Part shown: positions 9,216 to 20,800 of the stretch, piece by piece
Numbering within the stretch: the first letter of the stretch is position 1
How the letters are laid out: each line of letters starts with the position of its first letter
From: Trogon surrucura
Taxonomy: Eukaryota > Chordata > Aves > Trogoniformes > Trogonidae
Length of the DNA: 64,000 bases
Assembly: GCA_020746105.1 (NCBI GenBank)
Contig: CM036658.1
Location: forward strand, 29,103,099 to 29,167,098
Reading direction: 5' to 3'
The notes under the pieces: generated by a model
Database searches by the model: none
Told to the model about the DNA's origin: nothing
What the model saw: the letters and a program-made list of their open reading frames with translations, nothing else
Translations under genes and position numbers: made by a program

Positions 9216-9335
9216 GGCTGATGTTTAGCAAGATTTGGCTGGAGAGTCAAGTACCATATTCATGTGGGTTTAGCATGTACTTTGTTAAACTCATTACGGT
9301 ACTTAGGGGTGTCGACGTGAAGTTGCATATAGAAG

Positions 9336-9590
9336 CCTAGAATCCCTTCAGTTGGAAAAGACCTTCAAGATACTCAAGTCCAAGCATCACCAAACGCTGC
9401 CAGGCCCTCGTCTAAACCGCGTCCCTGAGCACCGTGTCTAGACGGCTTTTAAACTCGGTCAAACCCGGCGATTCAACCGCTTCCCTGGGCAGTCTCTTCC
9501 AGTCTTTGACAACTCCTTTTTCCTAATGCCCAGTCTAAATCTCCCCTGCTGTATCTTGAGGCTGTTTCCTCTTGTGCTCTCTGAAAAAGA
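9336..9590 (-). mobile_element. CR1 LINE 3' end, antisense
   Basis: The plus strand reads CAGTTGGAAAAGACCTTCAA and continues with the reverse complement of the CR1 ORF2 C-terminus, ending in TTTCCTCTTGTGCTC. It is 5'-truncated and diverged. Its left flank is shared with the second antisense CR1 at 9952. Confidence 0.8.
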
Positions 9591-9825
9591 TCAGTATGCA
9601 TAGAATGACACACAGGAGCCATTATACACTCAGTCTCAAACTTTGGGGTGGGGGGAGCTGGGATGGAGACATGGGGAGGTGCTTAATACTTTGCTTCCCC
9701 CTTCTCCACAGTCCACTTTCAGTCTTGCATTACTCGCTTACATCTGCTTTTCACAATGCACAGATCGGTTACTAGAAATTTGTCAGAATGAGTGTTGGTT
9801 TGTGTACAAATTCTCCAAGCCGGGA

Positions 9826-9898
9826 ATTTAGTGATGTTGATAGGGCTAGGACGAAGGTTGGACTCCATGACCTTGAAGGTCTCTTCCAACCAAAACTG
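9826..9898 (+). mobile_element. CR1 3' tail remnant, sense
   Basis: The sequence GTTGGACTCCATGACCTTGA with its flanks is the typical last ~70 bp of an avian CR1 in sense orientation. It sits head-on against antisense CR1 sequence, so the transcribed strand could fold back locally. Confidence 0.65.
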
Positions 9899-9951
9899 TG
9901 CTTTGTTAAGCTCACTAACGGAGTCAGGGGTGTCAACTCTGAAATGCATAC

Positions 9952-10947
9952 GGAATCCTTCTGGTTGCAAAAAGACCTTTAATATCATCGAGTCCAACCG
10001 GTACCAAACTCTAAATAAAAAAACCCTCAAACCAGAACAAACTCTAAACACTTCAAAACCATGCACCGTATCTAGACAGCTTTTAAACACAACCCCCAGG
10101 GATGGCCATTCAACCACTTTCTGGGGCAGTCTGTTCCAGACTTTGCTAGCCCTTCCAGGGCACATTTCCCTAATGCCTACTCTAATCCTCCCCGGGCGTA
10201 ACTTGAGACCGTTTCCTCTTGTGCTCGCTTTTGTAACTGGGCAGGAGACTCCTGCAGGATTCTCGGATGTAAACCCGCCTGACCCCACGGGCCTGTGCGT
10301 GGCTAGGTGGGGCAGCAGGTCACTAATCATTTCCCCTTGGATTGTGGAAGTCTCATTCTGTTCCCCATTGCTGTCTTCCAGCACCAGGTGCTGGGTACCC
10401 AGCAAACAAACAGCCGGTCGGTCCTGCTGTTAAAGATTGAGGCAAAGAAGCCATCAGGTACCTCGGCCTTTTCCCCTTCCTTAGTCATTGTGTGTCCCCC
10501 TGCACCCAAGAAAGGAGGAAGATACTCCCTCATTCTCATTTGGTTGTTAGTGTATTTAGAGGAGCAGCTTTTATTCTCTTTTACGGCAATAGCCAAACTG
10601 AGCTCTAGCCGGGCTTTGGCCCTTCTCATTTTCTCCCTGCCCGGCTTCACTGCATCTTTGTAGCACTCCTGCATGGCCTGCCCCCTCTTCCAAAGGCCAT
10701 AAACTCTCCTTTAGTTTCCAAATCCCAGCCAAAGCTCTCTGCTCAGCTGGGTGGGTCTTCTTCCCCTCCGGTCCATGTTTCAGAACATGGGGATATCCCG
10801 TTCCTGCGCCTTGAAGGCTGCGTCCAGCCTTCCCGGACTCCTTTGCCCTTCAGGACGGCCCCCCAAGGCACTCTGCGAATCAGTCTCCTAAACAGGCCCG
10901 AGTCTGCCCCACGGAAGCCCAAGGTGGCCGCTCTGCTAACCCCTTAG
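9952..10947 (-). mobile_element. CR1 LINE fragment (copy 2), internally deleted
   Basis: This is the longer version of the copy 1 element. It adds the 3' end (9952-10148), whose minus-strand translation includes WNRLPQKVVEWPSLGVV, typical of the CR1 ORF2 C-terminus. From 10149 on it matches 2827-3625. The reverse transcriptase core is absent, so the element is a dead fragment. It shows that the left edge of copy 1 lies inside a CR1. Confidence 0.85.
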
Positions 10948-11502
10948 TGCTGTAAGGGGTAATGAGGTCAAAGGTCTCTCTGCAGCCACTCTGGCCTCCA
11001 CGATTTATCTGCTGTAAGGGTTGTGTTGAAGGCGTTAATCTGCGTACGTGCCCACGCTTTAGCCAAAACAGGGCCGTCCGGGCACCGCAACACGCCCCCC
11101 TCCTTGGGCTGCTCCTCTGGGCAGGCCTTGCTGATCTCCGTCCCCGGCGTGTGCCCAGGAGAGAAGCGGGCACCCGTGTGCAGAACCCCGGGGGACAAAA
11201 TCTCACACCGCTCGCCCCTTGCAAAGCCCTGCTGGTGGCTGTGGAGACACCCCTGCCCGTGGCCGGGCCTGTGGGCCTCCCTTGCGTTTCTCTGTGCGGT
11301 CACTGGAGCAGCCCCAGTCCTCGGGACCCTGCGAGGGAGCAGAGCCTGGGGACAAGGCCCCGGGGCGGTGGCAGCCCGAGCTGCTGGAGGCGCGCAGGAC
11401 TGAGCTCTGCAGAGGCCGCCGGCACCAGGGCCCAGCACGAGGCCTTGGCTCGGGCCTGCCGGGGCCTCTGTGAGGGGAGAGTAGGGGCTGCCCCGGGCCG
11501 GG
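10948..11502. other. GC-rich upstream flank of gene copy 2
   Basis: Same CpG-rich sequence as the corresponding stretch before copy 1, except for T at 11036 in place of C. No gene is seen. Confidence 0.5.
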
Positions 11503-11562
11503 CCGAGCCGGTCCCAGCCTGTTCCAGCCAGTCCCAGCCGGTCTCAGTGGGTCCCAAGCGTG
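11503..11562 (+). repeat. Six 10-bp direct repeats, copy 2
   Basis: Base-for-base the same decamer array as in copy 1, ending 37 bp before the CRE. Confidence 0.7.
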
Positions 11563-11599
11563 GGCGTCTGTCTCCACAGCGACCACCAGCAGGGCTTTG

Positions 11600-11652
11600 T
11601 GACGTCATGCGCAGAGGCCATTGCGACGTGGTGACCGCGAGGGTATATAAGG
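11600..11652 (+). promoter_or_regulatory. CRE + TATA core promoter, gene copy 2
   Basis: TGACGTCA at 11600-11607 and TATATAAGG at 11644-11652, same as copy 1. Both genes should therefore respond to the same activators unless chromatin context or the different far-upstream sequence (spacer CR1 against gene relic) matters. Confidence 0.8.
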
Positions 11653-11758
11653 AGCGAGAGCCCTGTGGGGCTGGTTCACTCCCAGGAGAGCAGCTCCCGC
11701 TGGAAGCAGCATCTCCCGGGGTGTGCGCGTGGCAGGTCTGAGGCGGAGGACGCCGAAG

Positions 11759-14700
11759 ATGTCCACGGACGAGAAGGCGAACGCTCGCTCCAGGCCCGGC
11801 AACGGGCTGCCGAGGCAGCAGCAGCGGCTCCAGGTGAGGGCCGGGGTAGGGGGCAGAGGCCATTAGGGCACTGGTAGGGAGCCCCAGGGAGACGTGCTCA
11901 AACATCTTCCTGACCCCGGGAAGCTGCCAACAGGCAGGCGGGAGGTGCAGGAGCGGGCAGGTGGGCCTGGCCCCCGTGTCAGGCTGAGCCTTGCCCGGTG
12001 CCATGCCCACGGGGCATGCTGGGGGCGCTCCTGGGGGATGTGAGGGGACCAGACCTCTGCGCAGCCGGCTCTGGCAGCAGAGAGGCAGCCGCCTGCGGGG
12101 CTGAGCCCTGCCCTGGGGGTTGGCAGGATAGTCCGGCCGCAGGATCCCCTCCAGCGGGGAGGAGGGGGTGTGGGGCCAAGGAGGACCACAGTCACACAGC
12201 CTCTCTCTGCTTTCCTTGCAGACAGACAACCTGGCCCGCTGGGTGGCACTGCCCCGCAGAAGGGCGGCAGCACAAGAGGAGACAGCCCACTTGCAGGCCT
12301 TGCCACCTTGTCACAGGCAGGCAGCGGCAGCCGGGCACGCACCTGCAGCTCGGCTGCCCGGAGCTGCCAGCACTCCCTGTCAGCTGCCTCCTCTGCAGGC
12401 AGCCCCCTCTGCATCGTCTGCCAGGGGCAGAGAAGATACGGCAAGCGGCACCGCAGCTCAGCTACCCGGGGCTACCTGCAAGATGCCACCTCTGCAGGCA
12501 GCCGCTTCTTCGTCTTTGGCCACAGGCAGAGAAGACATGGCGATCGGCACCGCGGCTCGGCTACCCGGATCTGCCAGCACCTCCTACAAGCTGCCGCCTC
12601 TGCAGGTAGCCACTTCTTTGTCTTCGGCCACAGGCAGAGAAGATATGGCGATCAGCACGGCGCCTCGGCGACCCGGAGGTGCCAGCACCTCCTACAGGCT
12701 GCCACCTCTGCAGGCTTCTGCATCGTCGGCCAGGGGAACGCAAGGTATATCCGCCAGCAACGCAGCCACCGGCCACCGATACTGTGTGTCACCTCCTCAG
12801 GGCATCCGCAGTGACCGGGGCACAGCTGCGAGGGTAGAGAACCGGAGGTCTGCCCCACGCAGCTCTGCAGCCTGTAGCAGCGGTGTGACGGAGACAGCTC
12901 AGAGCCTCGTGAGCGAGGTCCTGGGCAAGGTGTTCCTTGGGAGCCAGGGATGCAGCCAGCAGCCTTTAAAAACAATCAAGGTCCAACTGGCCAACAATCA
13001 AGGTCCAACTGTGGCCAAGATGCCCACAGCTCATCCCACACCCAGCACCAGCAGCGCTGCCAGTAGGGCCCCTGTGCCAACTTCTCCAGGCACGGACGTG
13101 GGGCCAGGGCTTCAGGGACGAGTGGCAGAGCGTGCTGCAGCAACGCCAAGCATGCGCATCAGGTGCAATCTGAGCTGCGGACCACTGCGGGTGCGCTACG
13201 AGGCTCTTGAGGAGCATGTGGCTGCCCACTCCCCCCGGATAAAGGAGGAACTGGAGGGGAGCTCCGTGCACGGCAGCTCCCCGCGGGTGATCTATGAGGC
13301 TGTCGAAGAGCATGTGACCATGCACTCTGTGAAGGCTCAGGAGGAGCTGGAGTTGAGCTCCCTGCACCACAACTCACTGAGGGTGAGCTACGAGGCTGTC
13401 GAAGGGCATATGGCCGCCCACTCACTCCGCATAAAGGAGGAGCTGGAGGGGAGCTCCGTGCACGGCAGCTCACTGCAAATGAGCTACGAGGCTGTCGAAG
13501 AGCATGTGACCATGCACGCCATCAAGGCTCAGGAGGAACTGGAGTTGAGCTCCCTGCATGGCAACTCACTGAGGGTGCGCTACAAGGCTCTTGAGGAGCA
13601 TGTGGCTGCCCACTCACTCCGGATAAAGGAGGAACTGGAGGGGAGCTCCGTGCACGGCAGCTCACTGCGAGTGAGCTACGAGGCTGTCGAAGAGCATGTG
13701 ACCGTGCACTCCGTCAAGGCTCAGGAGGAACTGGAGGGGAGCTCCCTGCACTGCGCATTGCTGCGGCTACGCTATGATGCCGTTGAGGAGCATCTGGCAT
13801 TCCGCTCCATCGAGACAGAGCCTGTGCAGCAGCTGGAGGGGAGCCACCTGTTCCACAGCGGGCGCCACCTGGCCCAGTACAGCCAGTGGCAGCAGTACGA
13901 TCCCGAGGAGCACGAGCTCCTGCAGCTGGAGGGCGAGGAGCAGCAGCATTTCCCCCTGATGCAGGGGAGATCCGGACAAGTGAGTGCCCAGGGTGCCGCA
14001 GGATGGCATGCGAGGGAACAGGACAGGGGGAGGAGCTGTACAGCTGCAGCTTGATAAGCTGCCTCCTGTAGCTCTGTCCCAGCAGCTGGTGGTGGCAGGT
14101 CCCCAGTAGGTGTTTTCTGGTGTGAGCCCAGCTATCTCAACTAATACCCGTCTCTCCTTTCAGATCCTCAAGGTGAACCTATCTTTTGGCCTGGGGCAGC
14201 CACAGCGGACACATGTGGAGTGTCTGGATCTGCTGCAACAGCCGGAAGCCCATGCCCGCCGTGAGCAGTGCGTGGGGCCAGAAGCGGGGGTATTGCCAGA
14301 AGGTGAGCCCACGGCCTTGGCCACAGAAGGTTCGGAGGAGTTGGAGGGTGACAGTGAGGAGCTGTCCCAGGGGCAAGAAGGCTCCAGCTTGTACTGGGAC
14401 ACTCCCTTGCTCACGAACCTCTGCCAAGCCCCCCATGCCAGCCTCCAGCAGGAGCCCGACACGCCCAGCAGCACAGGCACAGAGGCGCCAGAAGACGCAG
14501 CTGACGACCTGCAGAGCGCATCTCCTGCCCCTGCAGGTCCCACAGATGCTGAGCCGGCAGCTGCCGCCCTGGCCAGAGCTGCTGAGGAAGAGCCTCTTGC
14601 TCTCATGGTGCAAGAGAAAGAGGCAAATGCGCCGGCTTCTCCCGCCTTTGGCGAGCAGGCGGAGAGCCAGGACCCTGCTCCACACAGCCCCACAGCCTGC

Positions 14701-15243
14701 ACCGTGGCACTGCTGGACACAGACGACTACACTGTGACAGAGGTCACGGGCAAGGCTGTGGTGGTGACCCATGGACTCGGGCAGCAGCTGGTGGAAGAGC
14801 AGGACACGGCACAAAGCACAGATGCGCTGACGGCAACAAGATCTCCTGCAGCAGCACCTCAGGACACTGTGTCTCCCTTGGCTGCAGAGCCTCAGGGAGA
14901 GGCCAGCACCGCTCCGCTCATCACAACAGCCTGCCAGGAGGGAGAAAACATGGCTTCTCCCATGTCTGGAGACCATCAAGGAGAGGTGAACAGCACAGCC
15001 AGCGGCACAGCCACTGTTTCCCTGGCAGCTGGCGAGGATGAAGCTGTTCTTTTCCTGCCTCAGAAGCCCCTCGCCTACAGTCCTCCTTCCCGCGCAGGCA
15101 TCGCCCCCCTCCCACGTGCCCCACCTCGATGGCAACGGACCTCTCTCTTCAGGCTTCTGCGCAGGGCTTACCGCTCTACCCCCATCAGGGCTCTGCGCAG
15201 GGCTTGCCGCTGTACCTGCATTGCAGGACAGCCAGATGAGTAG
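11759..15243 (+). CDS. Unrecognised 970-aa repeat protein, gene copy 2 (3 exons)
   Basis: Exons: 11759-11833, 12222-13979 and 14164-15243, with the same phase-0 junctions as copy 1. The predicted protein is the same, residue for residue, as that of 4437-7921, so all domain statements there apply: LPPLQ repeats, a possible RII-anchoring helix at residues 251-262, seven 32-residue repeats, an acidic middle and a basic Arg/Cys end. Intron sequence also appears unchanged. Both copies are open throughout and neither looks more decayed. Perfect coding identity could mean a very recent duplication, gene conversion or an assembly duplication; the sequence alone cannot tell these apart. Confidence 0.85.
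12354..12767 (+). repeat. Four LPPLQ coding repeats in exon 2, copy 2
   Basis: Units start at 12354, 12462, 12561 and 12669, same as in copy 1. Confidence 0.85.
12971..13016 (+). repeat. 22/24-bp tandem duplication read in two frames, copy 2
   Basis: Same structure as at 5649-5694; it therefore predates the segmental duplication. Confidence 0.85.
13185..13856 (+). repeat. Seven 96-bp coding repeats, copy 2
   Basis: Units start at 13185, 13281, 13377, 13473, 13569, 13665 and 13761, same as in copy 1. The repeat number has not changed since the segmental duplication, although such arrays usually change length readily. Confidence 0.9.
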
Positions 15244-15414
15244 CGCCCTGCTGCCAACGCCAGGAGGGTCCCCTGAGCCTGCACAGCGTCCAGTGGGAAC
15301 GACGTGGGGAGGAGGCACTTGAGAGGGGGATGGGTGTCTTGTTGGTGCCCCCGGTGTTCAACTGCCCTGAGGCCATCATGCCATCCGCCTCCGTCCTGCT
15401 TGGCCACAGCTGCT

Positions 15415-15420
15415 AATAAA
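15415..15420 (+). terminator. Poly(A) signal, gene copy 2
   Basis: AATAAA, 172 bp after the stop codon at 15241-15243, in the same context as copy 1. Confidence 0.8.
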
Positions 15421-15441
15421 AGATGGGAGATTTCCCCTAGC

Positions 15442-16537
15442 GCTCATCTGTGTCCAGTCCATCTCAGAAGGAAGATGGTCATAGGTGTGACCCGATGGCA
15501 CAGAGGAACCCCTTCCCCGTGGTGCTGCCCGCCCCCTTGCTAGCAGCGCAGCCCAGGCTGCAGAACTGCCCTTGCTGCCTGGGCACAGTGCCCACCCCTG
15601 CCCATCTTGGCCCCCAGGGCCTTTCCCACAGCCACTGCTTCTCTCCAGCTGCCTGGTCCCTGCCCCGCCTCCTGTGGGGTGTCAGCCCATCCCCCGGACG
15701 GTGCTTGGCGCTTGCCTTTGCTTGACTTCCTGCGGTCCCTGGCAGCCCACTCTTCTGCCCCAGCCAAGTCCCTCCCAAGGGCTACCCGGCCTCCAGTACC
15801 GCCACTGCCAGCCGCAGCGTGAGGGCCTCTGGCCAGTCCCGACTCTCAGCGTGAACCCTCTCATGCTCCACGTCCGGAGGAAAGGTGCTGCAGAAGAGCA
15901 GCCCATCAGGGAGCTCCCAGGGCTGTCTGGGGAGAGGGCTGGTCCCCTGTGGACACTGGGGACTTCTGGGAGCACGCCACCCCAACCCAACCCACCACCA
16001 ACCACTGATGGGTAATTCCTTTCAGAGGGCCCTCCAATATCTGGTGTCTTTCTTCAGAAACGGTCAGGGATATCCCCTTCTCATGGGGCAGGGAGGTCCA
16101 TGGCCTGATGCCTTGCCACAAGAGATAGGGGCAGATCTCTCCCTCTCAGGGAGAAAAAAGCAGTAGAATCCAGCCCCTACTCGTGATGGGCCACATTCAC
16201 AGGACCATGGTATTAGTCCAGGAGAAGGCCCTTAGGAAGCTGCAGCTCAGTCACACCCATGAAGAATTCACTCGAGCTAAAATCGAAACACCGCTACTTT
16301 CCCAACTGAACCAAAGAACCCATCGGGCAATAGCGAGGCAGCAGGGGCATTGCAGGGGGAGCACGCTGTGTCACAGTAGCCGCCCGGGTCATATCCAGAA
16401 CTGAGCACTGATGGCTGGTCAGATGCCAACTCTCACAGGTTTTATAAAAGCACAGGGCTGCCGCTTGGAAGGGTCCCCATTCCTAAATGTGGACATTTGA
16501 AATATTTGAGTATTAGTATTTTTTAAAACAGAATCAC
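15442..16537. other. 3' flank of gene copy 2 within the duplication
   Basis: Same 1.1 kb as after copy 1, with C at 15518. No gene is seen. Confidence 0.5.
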
Positions 16538-17257
16538 AGTTTTTACATAATGTCATTTTTTTTCAAATTCTGGGCAAATAAATATGGGAGAAGAGGACAG
16601 GGTTCCAGCCCTCCCGATGCAGGCCATTCATGAAGCATATGGGACACTCCTCTAATTGTGAACAGTTTTAGGGAGCTGATATAACTTTTCAAGAACATTT
16701 TAGGGAAAATTTACTTTACTTAACTTGCATCTTCAAGGGAAGTATGTTTAGAAATACTCAAATATTCTTCTAGAATTCTTGATTTTGACAGTCTAACATC
16801 TTCTCCCATCTTCTTTGTTTTTTTAATATTGTATTTGTATTTTCCAACTGTAATTTCATGGTGAATTTACACCATTTCTTTTGGAATTGGATGGTTACTA
16901 TTGCCATTATTTAGACATGTTCAGAAGCCACATTCAGGTTTTCATTATATCTTACAGTTTTCATAGACCATTGATTTTCCAATTGTCGTGACAAACAAAA
17001 GTGCAATTTAGGAGGTCAATAAAGTCCATTCTGCTTTACCATACAAACTGCTTTGAAGACTAAAAATTTATGTTTTACAGCAAAGAAAACCAAAACAAAG
17101 GAAAATCTGAGCAAGGTGCCTTAACAGATTTCATCTATCCTACCTGATAATGCTTTTATTTTTATTATTCAATCCACCTTTGAACTGAAAAATTTGAAGA
17201 CTTAATATTTGAGTAAAAATACCCAGGTAAATTTTATACAAGAAGAAAATGCAAATA

Positions 17258-17292
17258 ATCATAGAATCCTAGAATCCTAGAATCATAGAACG
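17258..17292 (-). mobile_element. CR1 tail-only remnant, antisense
   Basis: Four tandem TAGAATC(A/C) units in AATCATAGAATCCTAGAATC and its continuation, the reverse complement of the CR1 3' terminal repeat. No clear CR1 body follows, so it is either a very short insertion or a decayed one. Confidence 0.5.
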
Positions 17293-17777
17293 GCTAATAA
17301 TTTGTATATTTTATTAATGTCACCCAAAACATCTCAGGAACATCTACATCTTAATATCTCAAATGTGCATTTCATAGCACCTTTGTCATAGTAATAGCTT
17401 TCTCTAAATAATGTTACTTACCAGACAAGAAGTACAGTTTTGTTTCACTGATTATGAAGCAATCTTCAGCATGATGTCAAAACATCTTGAGTGGTTAATG
17501 ACATTTCTTGTGATCCATCTGCTGGCCATCCTTCCGTTTGAGACAAATAAAGAATCCCTTTTATTAAATGTAAATCAGTATTTAGATAAGCACTAACAAA
17601 ACGAAGAGGAAAACTCTCTGGCAGCCTTCAGGCTTAGGGATGTAAGTATGCTCAACCACATTGTAAAAGTAATATTTTTTTCACACAAATGACCTTTGTG
17701 GATGTCTAGCAGTGTGGCTAGCTTGATCTTCAACTAAAGAGAAACCAAATACTGATTAAATATACATCTATACAAAA

Positions 17778-17816
17778 ACACACACACACACATATATGTG
17801 TGTGTGTATATATATC
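17778..17816. repeat. (CA)n-TATA-(TG)n near-palindrome and (TA)n
   Basis: An AC run, a central ATAT and a GT run form an almost perfect inverted repeat of about 30 bp, followed by (TA)n. It could extrude as a hairpin or form Z-DNA. Confidence 0.85.
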
Positions 17817-20800
17817 TTTACAATGTCAACATGCAAACATATCATGTTCCTCCTGTTTTATTTTCATTTTAATCCACTTGACATAACAAGGAGAAATGTA
17901 CTGTGGCCTCAAAAGAGAATCAAGAGAGATGCAATGGCACGTGCAGGTACTTTAAGGAGAGAAACCGACAAACTCCTCTCCCTGGAGGCTGCTGTAGGAA
18001 GGCTGACATATGTCAGTTCTGGCCCAAACACAGTCAAGGAACCTGGAGGTGCCAGATGCATCCACGCTGTGTGATGATCACTTGGTATTAAAGGTTGCAG
18101 AGAGCTTCTTTACTCCATACCTGGCTGTTCTTCACCTAGTTCTGACAGTCCTGTGGACACCTTGTTTTTCTCCTGATTTTTCTATTCATCATCATCTCTT
18201 TCCTCTCCAAGGTAAAGTTTAATAAGAGAAGTCTTTTTAAAATGACATAATTTTAACCAAAAAAACTGCTCATAACAAGCTATTCTCTTACTCTTTTGAA
18301 TGTGGATTAGGGTCTAGATCATAAGGATTTCCTGCGGGCACTTCAATACCATTTTCCATGAACTTTTGGATATTAAAAGGAATAATGATTGTATGTTTAA
18401 AATCCTATTTCAGTTTAATTCATGTAAATTCATAGCCATTAAAATAGGGCTCACTGCCAGAGAGTTCTAAGCTGTACTTGTCATGTTTAAAAAATAAATT
18501 TCTTGAGAGGTCAGGAAAATTTGTCGTAAGACCATTATTTCAGAGTAGTGAAAATCATACCAAAATGCTTGACGTGCTTAGGCTACCCAGGCAATCCTAC
18601 CACACTCAAGACCTTTGCTCATTGTCATCTTTCCAGCAGGATAGGGCTAATTTGAGAAACATCAACAGACTGGTCTTAACCACCATCTCTCAGCAAGCCT
18701 CAGACTTGGCATAATACTGTGCCTATCTAAATGACTCTATAGCGTATACACATTATGTTGCACAGAACTCAGTAAATCATCAAATGAATCCTTTCCTGAA
18801 AACATTGAATTTAATGAGGATAGACAGAAAGGCAATGCAGATCTGCGGAGCAGGTCCAGTACTTCTCAGTATGTACGTCTTGGTACCATGGATTAAGCAC
18901 TTTGGTAAACAAGTTTATCATCTCCAGAAAATGCCAGCACAGAGGAAGAGCTGTGATATGTCACCCTCCCTCCATGATGGAAAACTATCAAATACCCCAT
19001 CTCATAAAATGTGTGGAGGCTGCTGACTATAATGAATATAGAGCTTGCCTTCTACAAACAAATTAATGCTTATTTGATTTAGAAATCTGTATTTCCTGGA
19101 CTAATAGCATTTTTTCTTGAACCAGTCTGAAGGTTTTGGCATATGCAACAAACCTTAAAAGCCTTTCCATGTTCTGTTCATTTGAAGCCAGTATCAAATG
19201 TCTCAGGATTTTCTCTCAGACTTCTCAATCCTTAAAAAACCTTTTGTATGCCCTTCGCATTTTCAACAGCACCTGAATGAGCACCCTCTTTTGGTCTTTA
19301 AATAAATCCCATCAGATATATAGTGTTTCCTTGTAAGAATGTAATATTGCTGAAAACAAGCTGTCCAAACCACCACAGGTTCCTCACCTTTGTGGGGTCT
19401 TATCTTTCGAAATAGTTGCAGAAATATAGTGGGTCCTTTTTGATCCAAGCCAAGAAAGATTTTCTGCAATGTTTTCCTTCCCAACTGACAAATCTGGAAT
19501 AGAGTGCTCTAAAGCACTATGATCAAGTAACCCTGAGGATTTCCACATAACCATCAAATCTCTCCCCAGTTTGTTTTCAATTTGCAAACCACACATTTGT
19601 AGAACAAAATAGCCTCTTTATTCATGTGTGTTTCTCAGTCCCCTTTTGGCACTATTAATAAATGGCTTACGGTTGGTTTCAGCTATCAGTAAAATAGCAT
19701 GCACTGTGTGGGGAACGAGAAAAAAGAAGCTTTTAACACCAGTGGACTAATGTCAAAGTGCCCTCCTTTCTACGAATTTATTGGTGTTAATTTTTTTCAG
19801 TAAGTCTTCAGTAGTTAAAAGATTTTTGTTCTAAAGAAAAGAAAAGCACTCAAATGTTCCACACATGCATGAAGATTAAAGATTTTTTGTCTTTTTTTTT
19901 TTAATGAAAACTTCTCAAAAATGAAATACTGTAGGAAGAGCATAAAGAAAGAGAAGTGACTAGACCTGTGAAAAAAAGATTGTGTCATAGAGAAGAAACT
20001 ATCTCCTAAGTGGAAACTATGACAGTGGAAAAACTGCAAGAGCCCATAGGAAAATACTGAGATCAAACCTACTGGGACAGTTTCTGATCATTGTGTTAAT
20101 AGCAGGAACTATCTATGGTTTTCCTTCTAGTGGTGACAAAATCCGTGTAATTCTTCCTTCTCTGAGAAGAAGTGCTGCTGAGCATAAACAAAGACATGTT
20201 GAATCACACGTACATTTCTTTAATTGAATCAGCTCTATACTCAAAGGAGTTAGCAGCAAATTCATAAATCTTTCTGGTAGTTCTCTGTATTTGGGGAATG
20301 ACTGAAAGCCTAGCTCCTAGTCAAATGATAACTTTCTCATTCACTCCAAAGGACCAACAAGAATAAGAGGTCCTGGCAGAAAATTAGTACCTACTTCAAG
20401 GCTGCCAACAGATTTTTTAATTATTATTATTTTAAATTAGTCATATTTTACATTAAGAAAAAACAGATGAGATCTTCAAAGAAAAACAAATAATGTTTAA
20501 ATGATGCCTTGGATCTTTCCAATAGTATAAAAGGAATGTAAATTATACAAGATAGTACAAACCATGGCGAGCTCAATACATTCATCCAACCTTTGTTCAT
20601 TATGGTTTTAGGCACTTGCCTTCACACCATGTAGCTTTTGGCCAAACAACAGAGCTGGAGGAGAAGAAGGAGAATGACCCACTAGCTCAGTGTGAAAAAA
20701 AGGGCTTATGTGTACATTAATCTAGGTCCTGGTACATTAAGTTCTGTATCAGTCTGGAAATGGGGCCCTATAAGTGTTGACAGCAAATAATGTTTAGTGC

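Larger units (their letters stand above)
9216..10148. other. Spacer between the two duplicated units
   Basis: 933 bp present once in the window. It holds an antisense CR1 3' end, ~240 bp of unassigned sequence (9591-9825), a short sense CR1 tail and the 3' end of the CR1 that continues into copy 2. The flanks of both antisense CR1 ends match each other (TTTGTTAAACTCATTACGG at 9282 against TTTGTTAAGCTCACTAACGG at 9902), so the spacer itself contains an older, well-diverged duplication. Confidence 0.8.
10149..16537 (+). repeat. Segmental duplication, copy 2 (6,389 bp)
   Basis: Partner of 2827-9215, with the same order and content. Its left side continues into intact CR1 sequence and the spacer. 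Its right side (after AACAGAATCAC) enters unrelated AT-rich DNA, while copy 1 enters the spacer at the same point. Only a partial third unit could exist, as the spacer is not repeated after copy 2. Confidence 0.97.

Noticed and set aside
2827-16537. Second gene copy as a processed retrocopy
   Set aside because: Both copies contain both introns, the promoter and flanking DNA, and there is no poly(A) tract at the copy ends.
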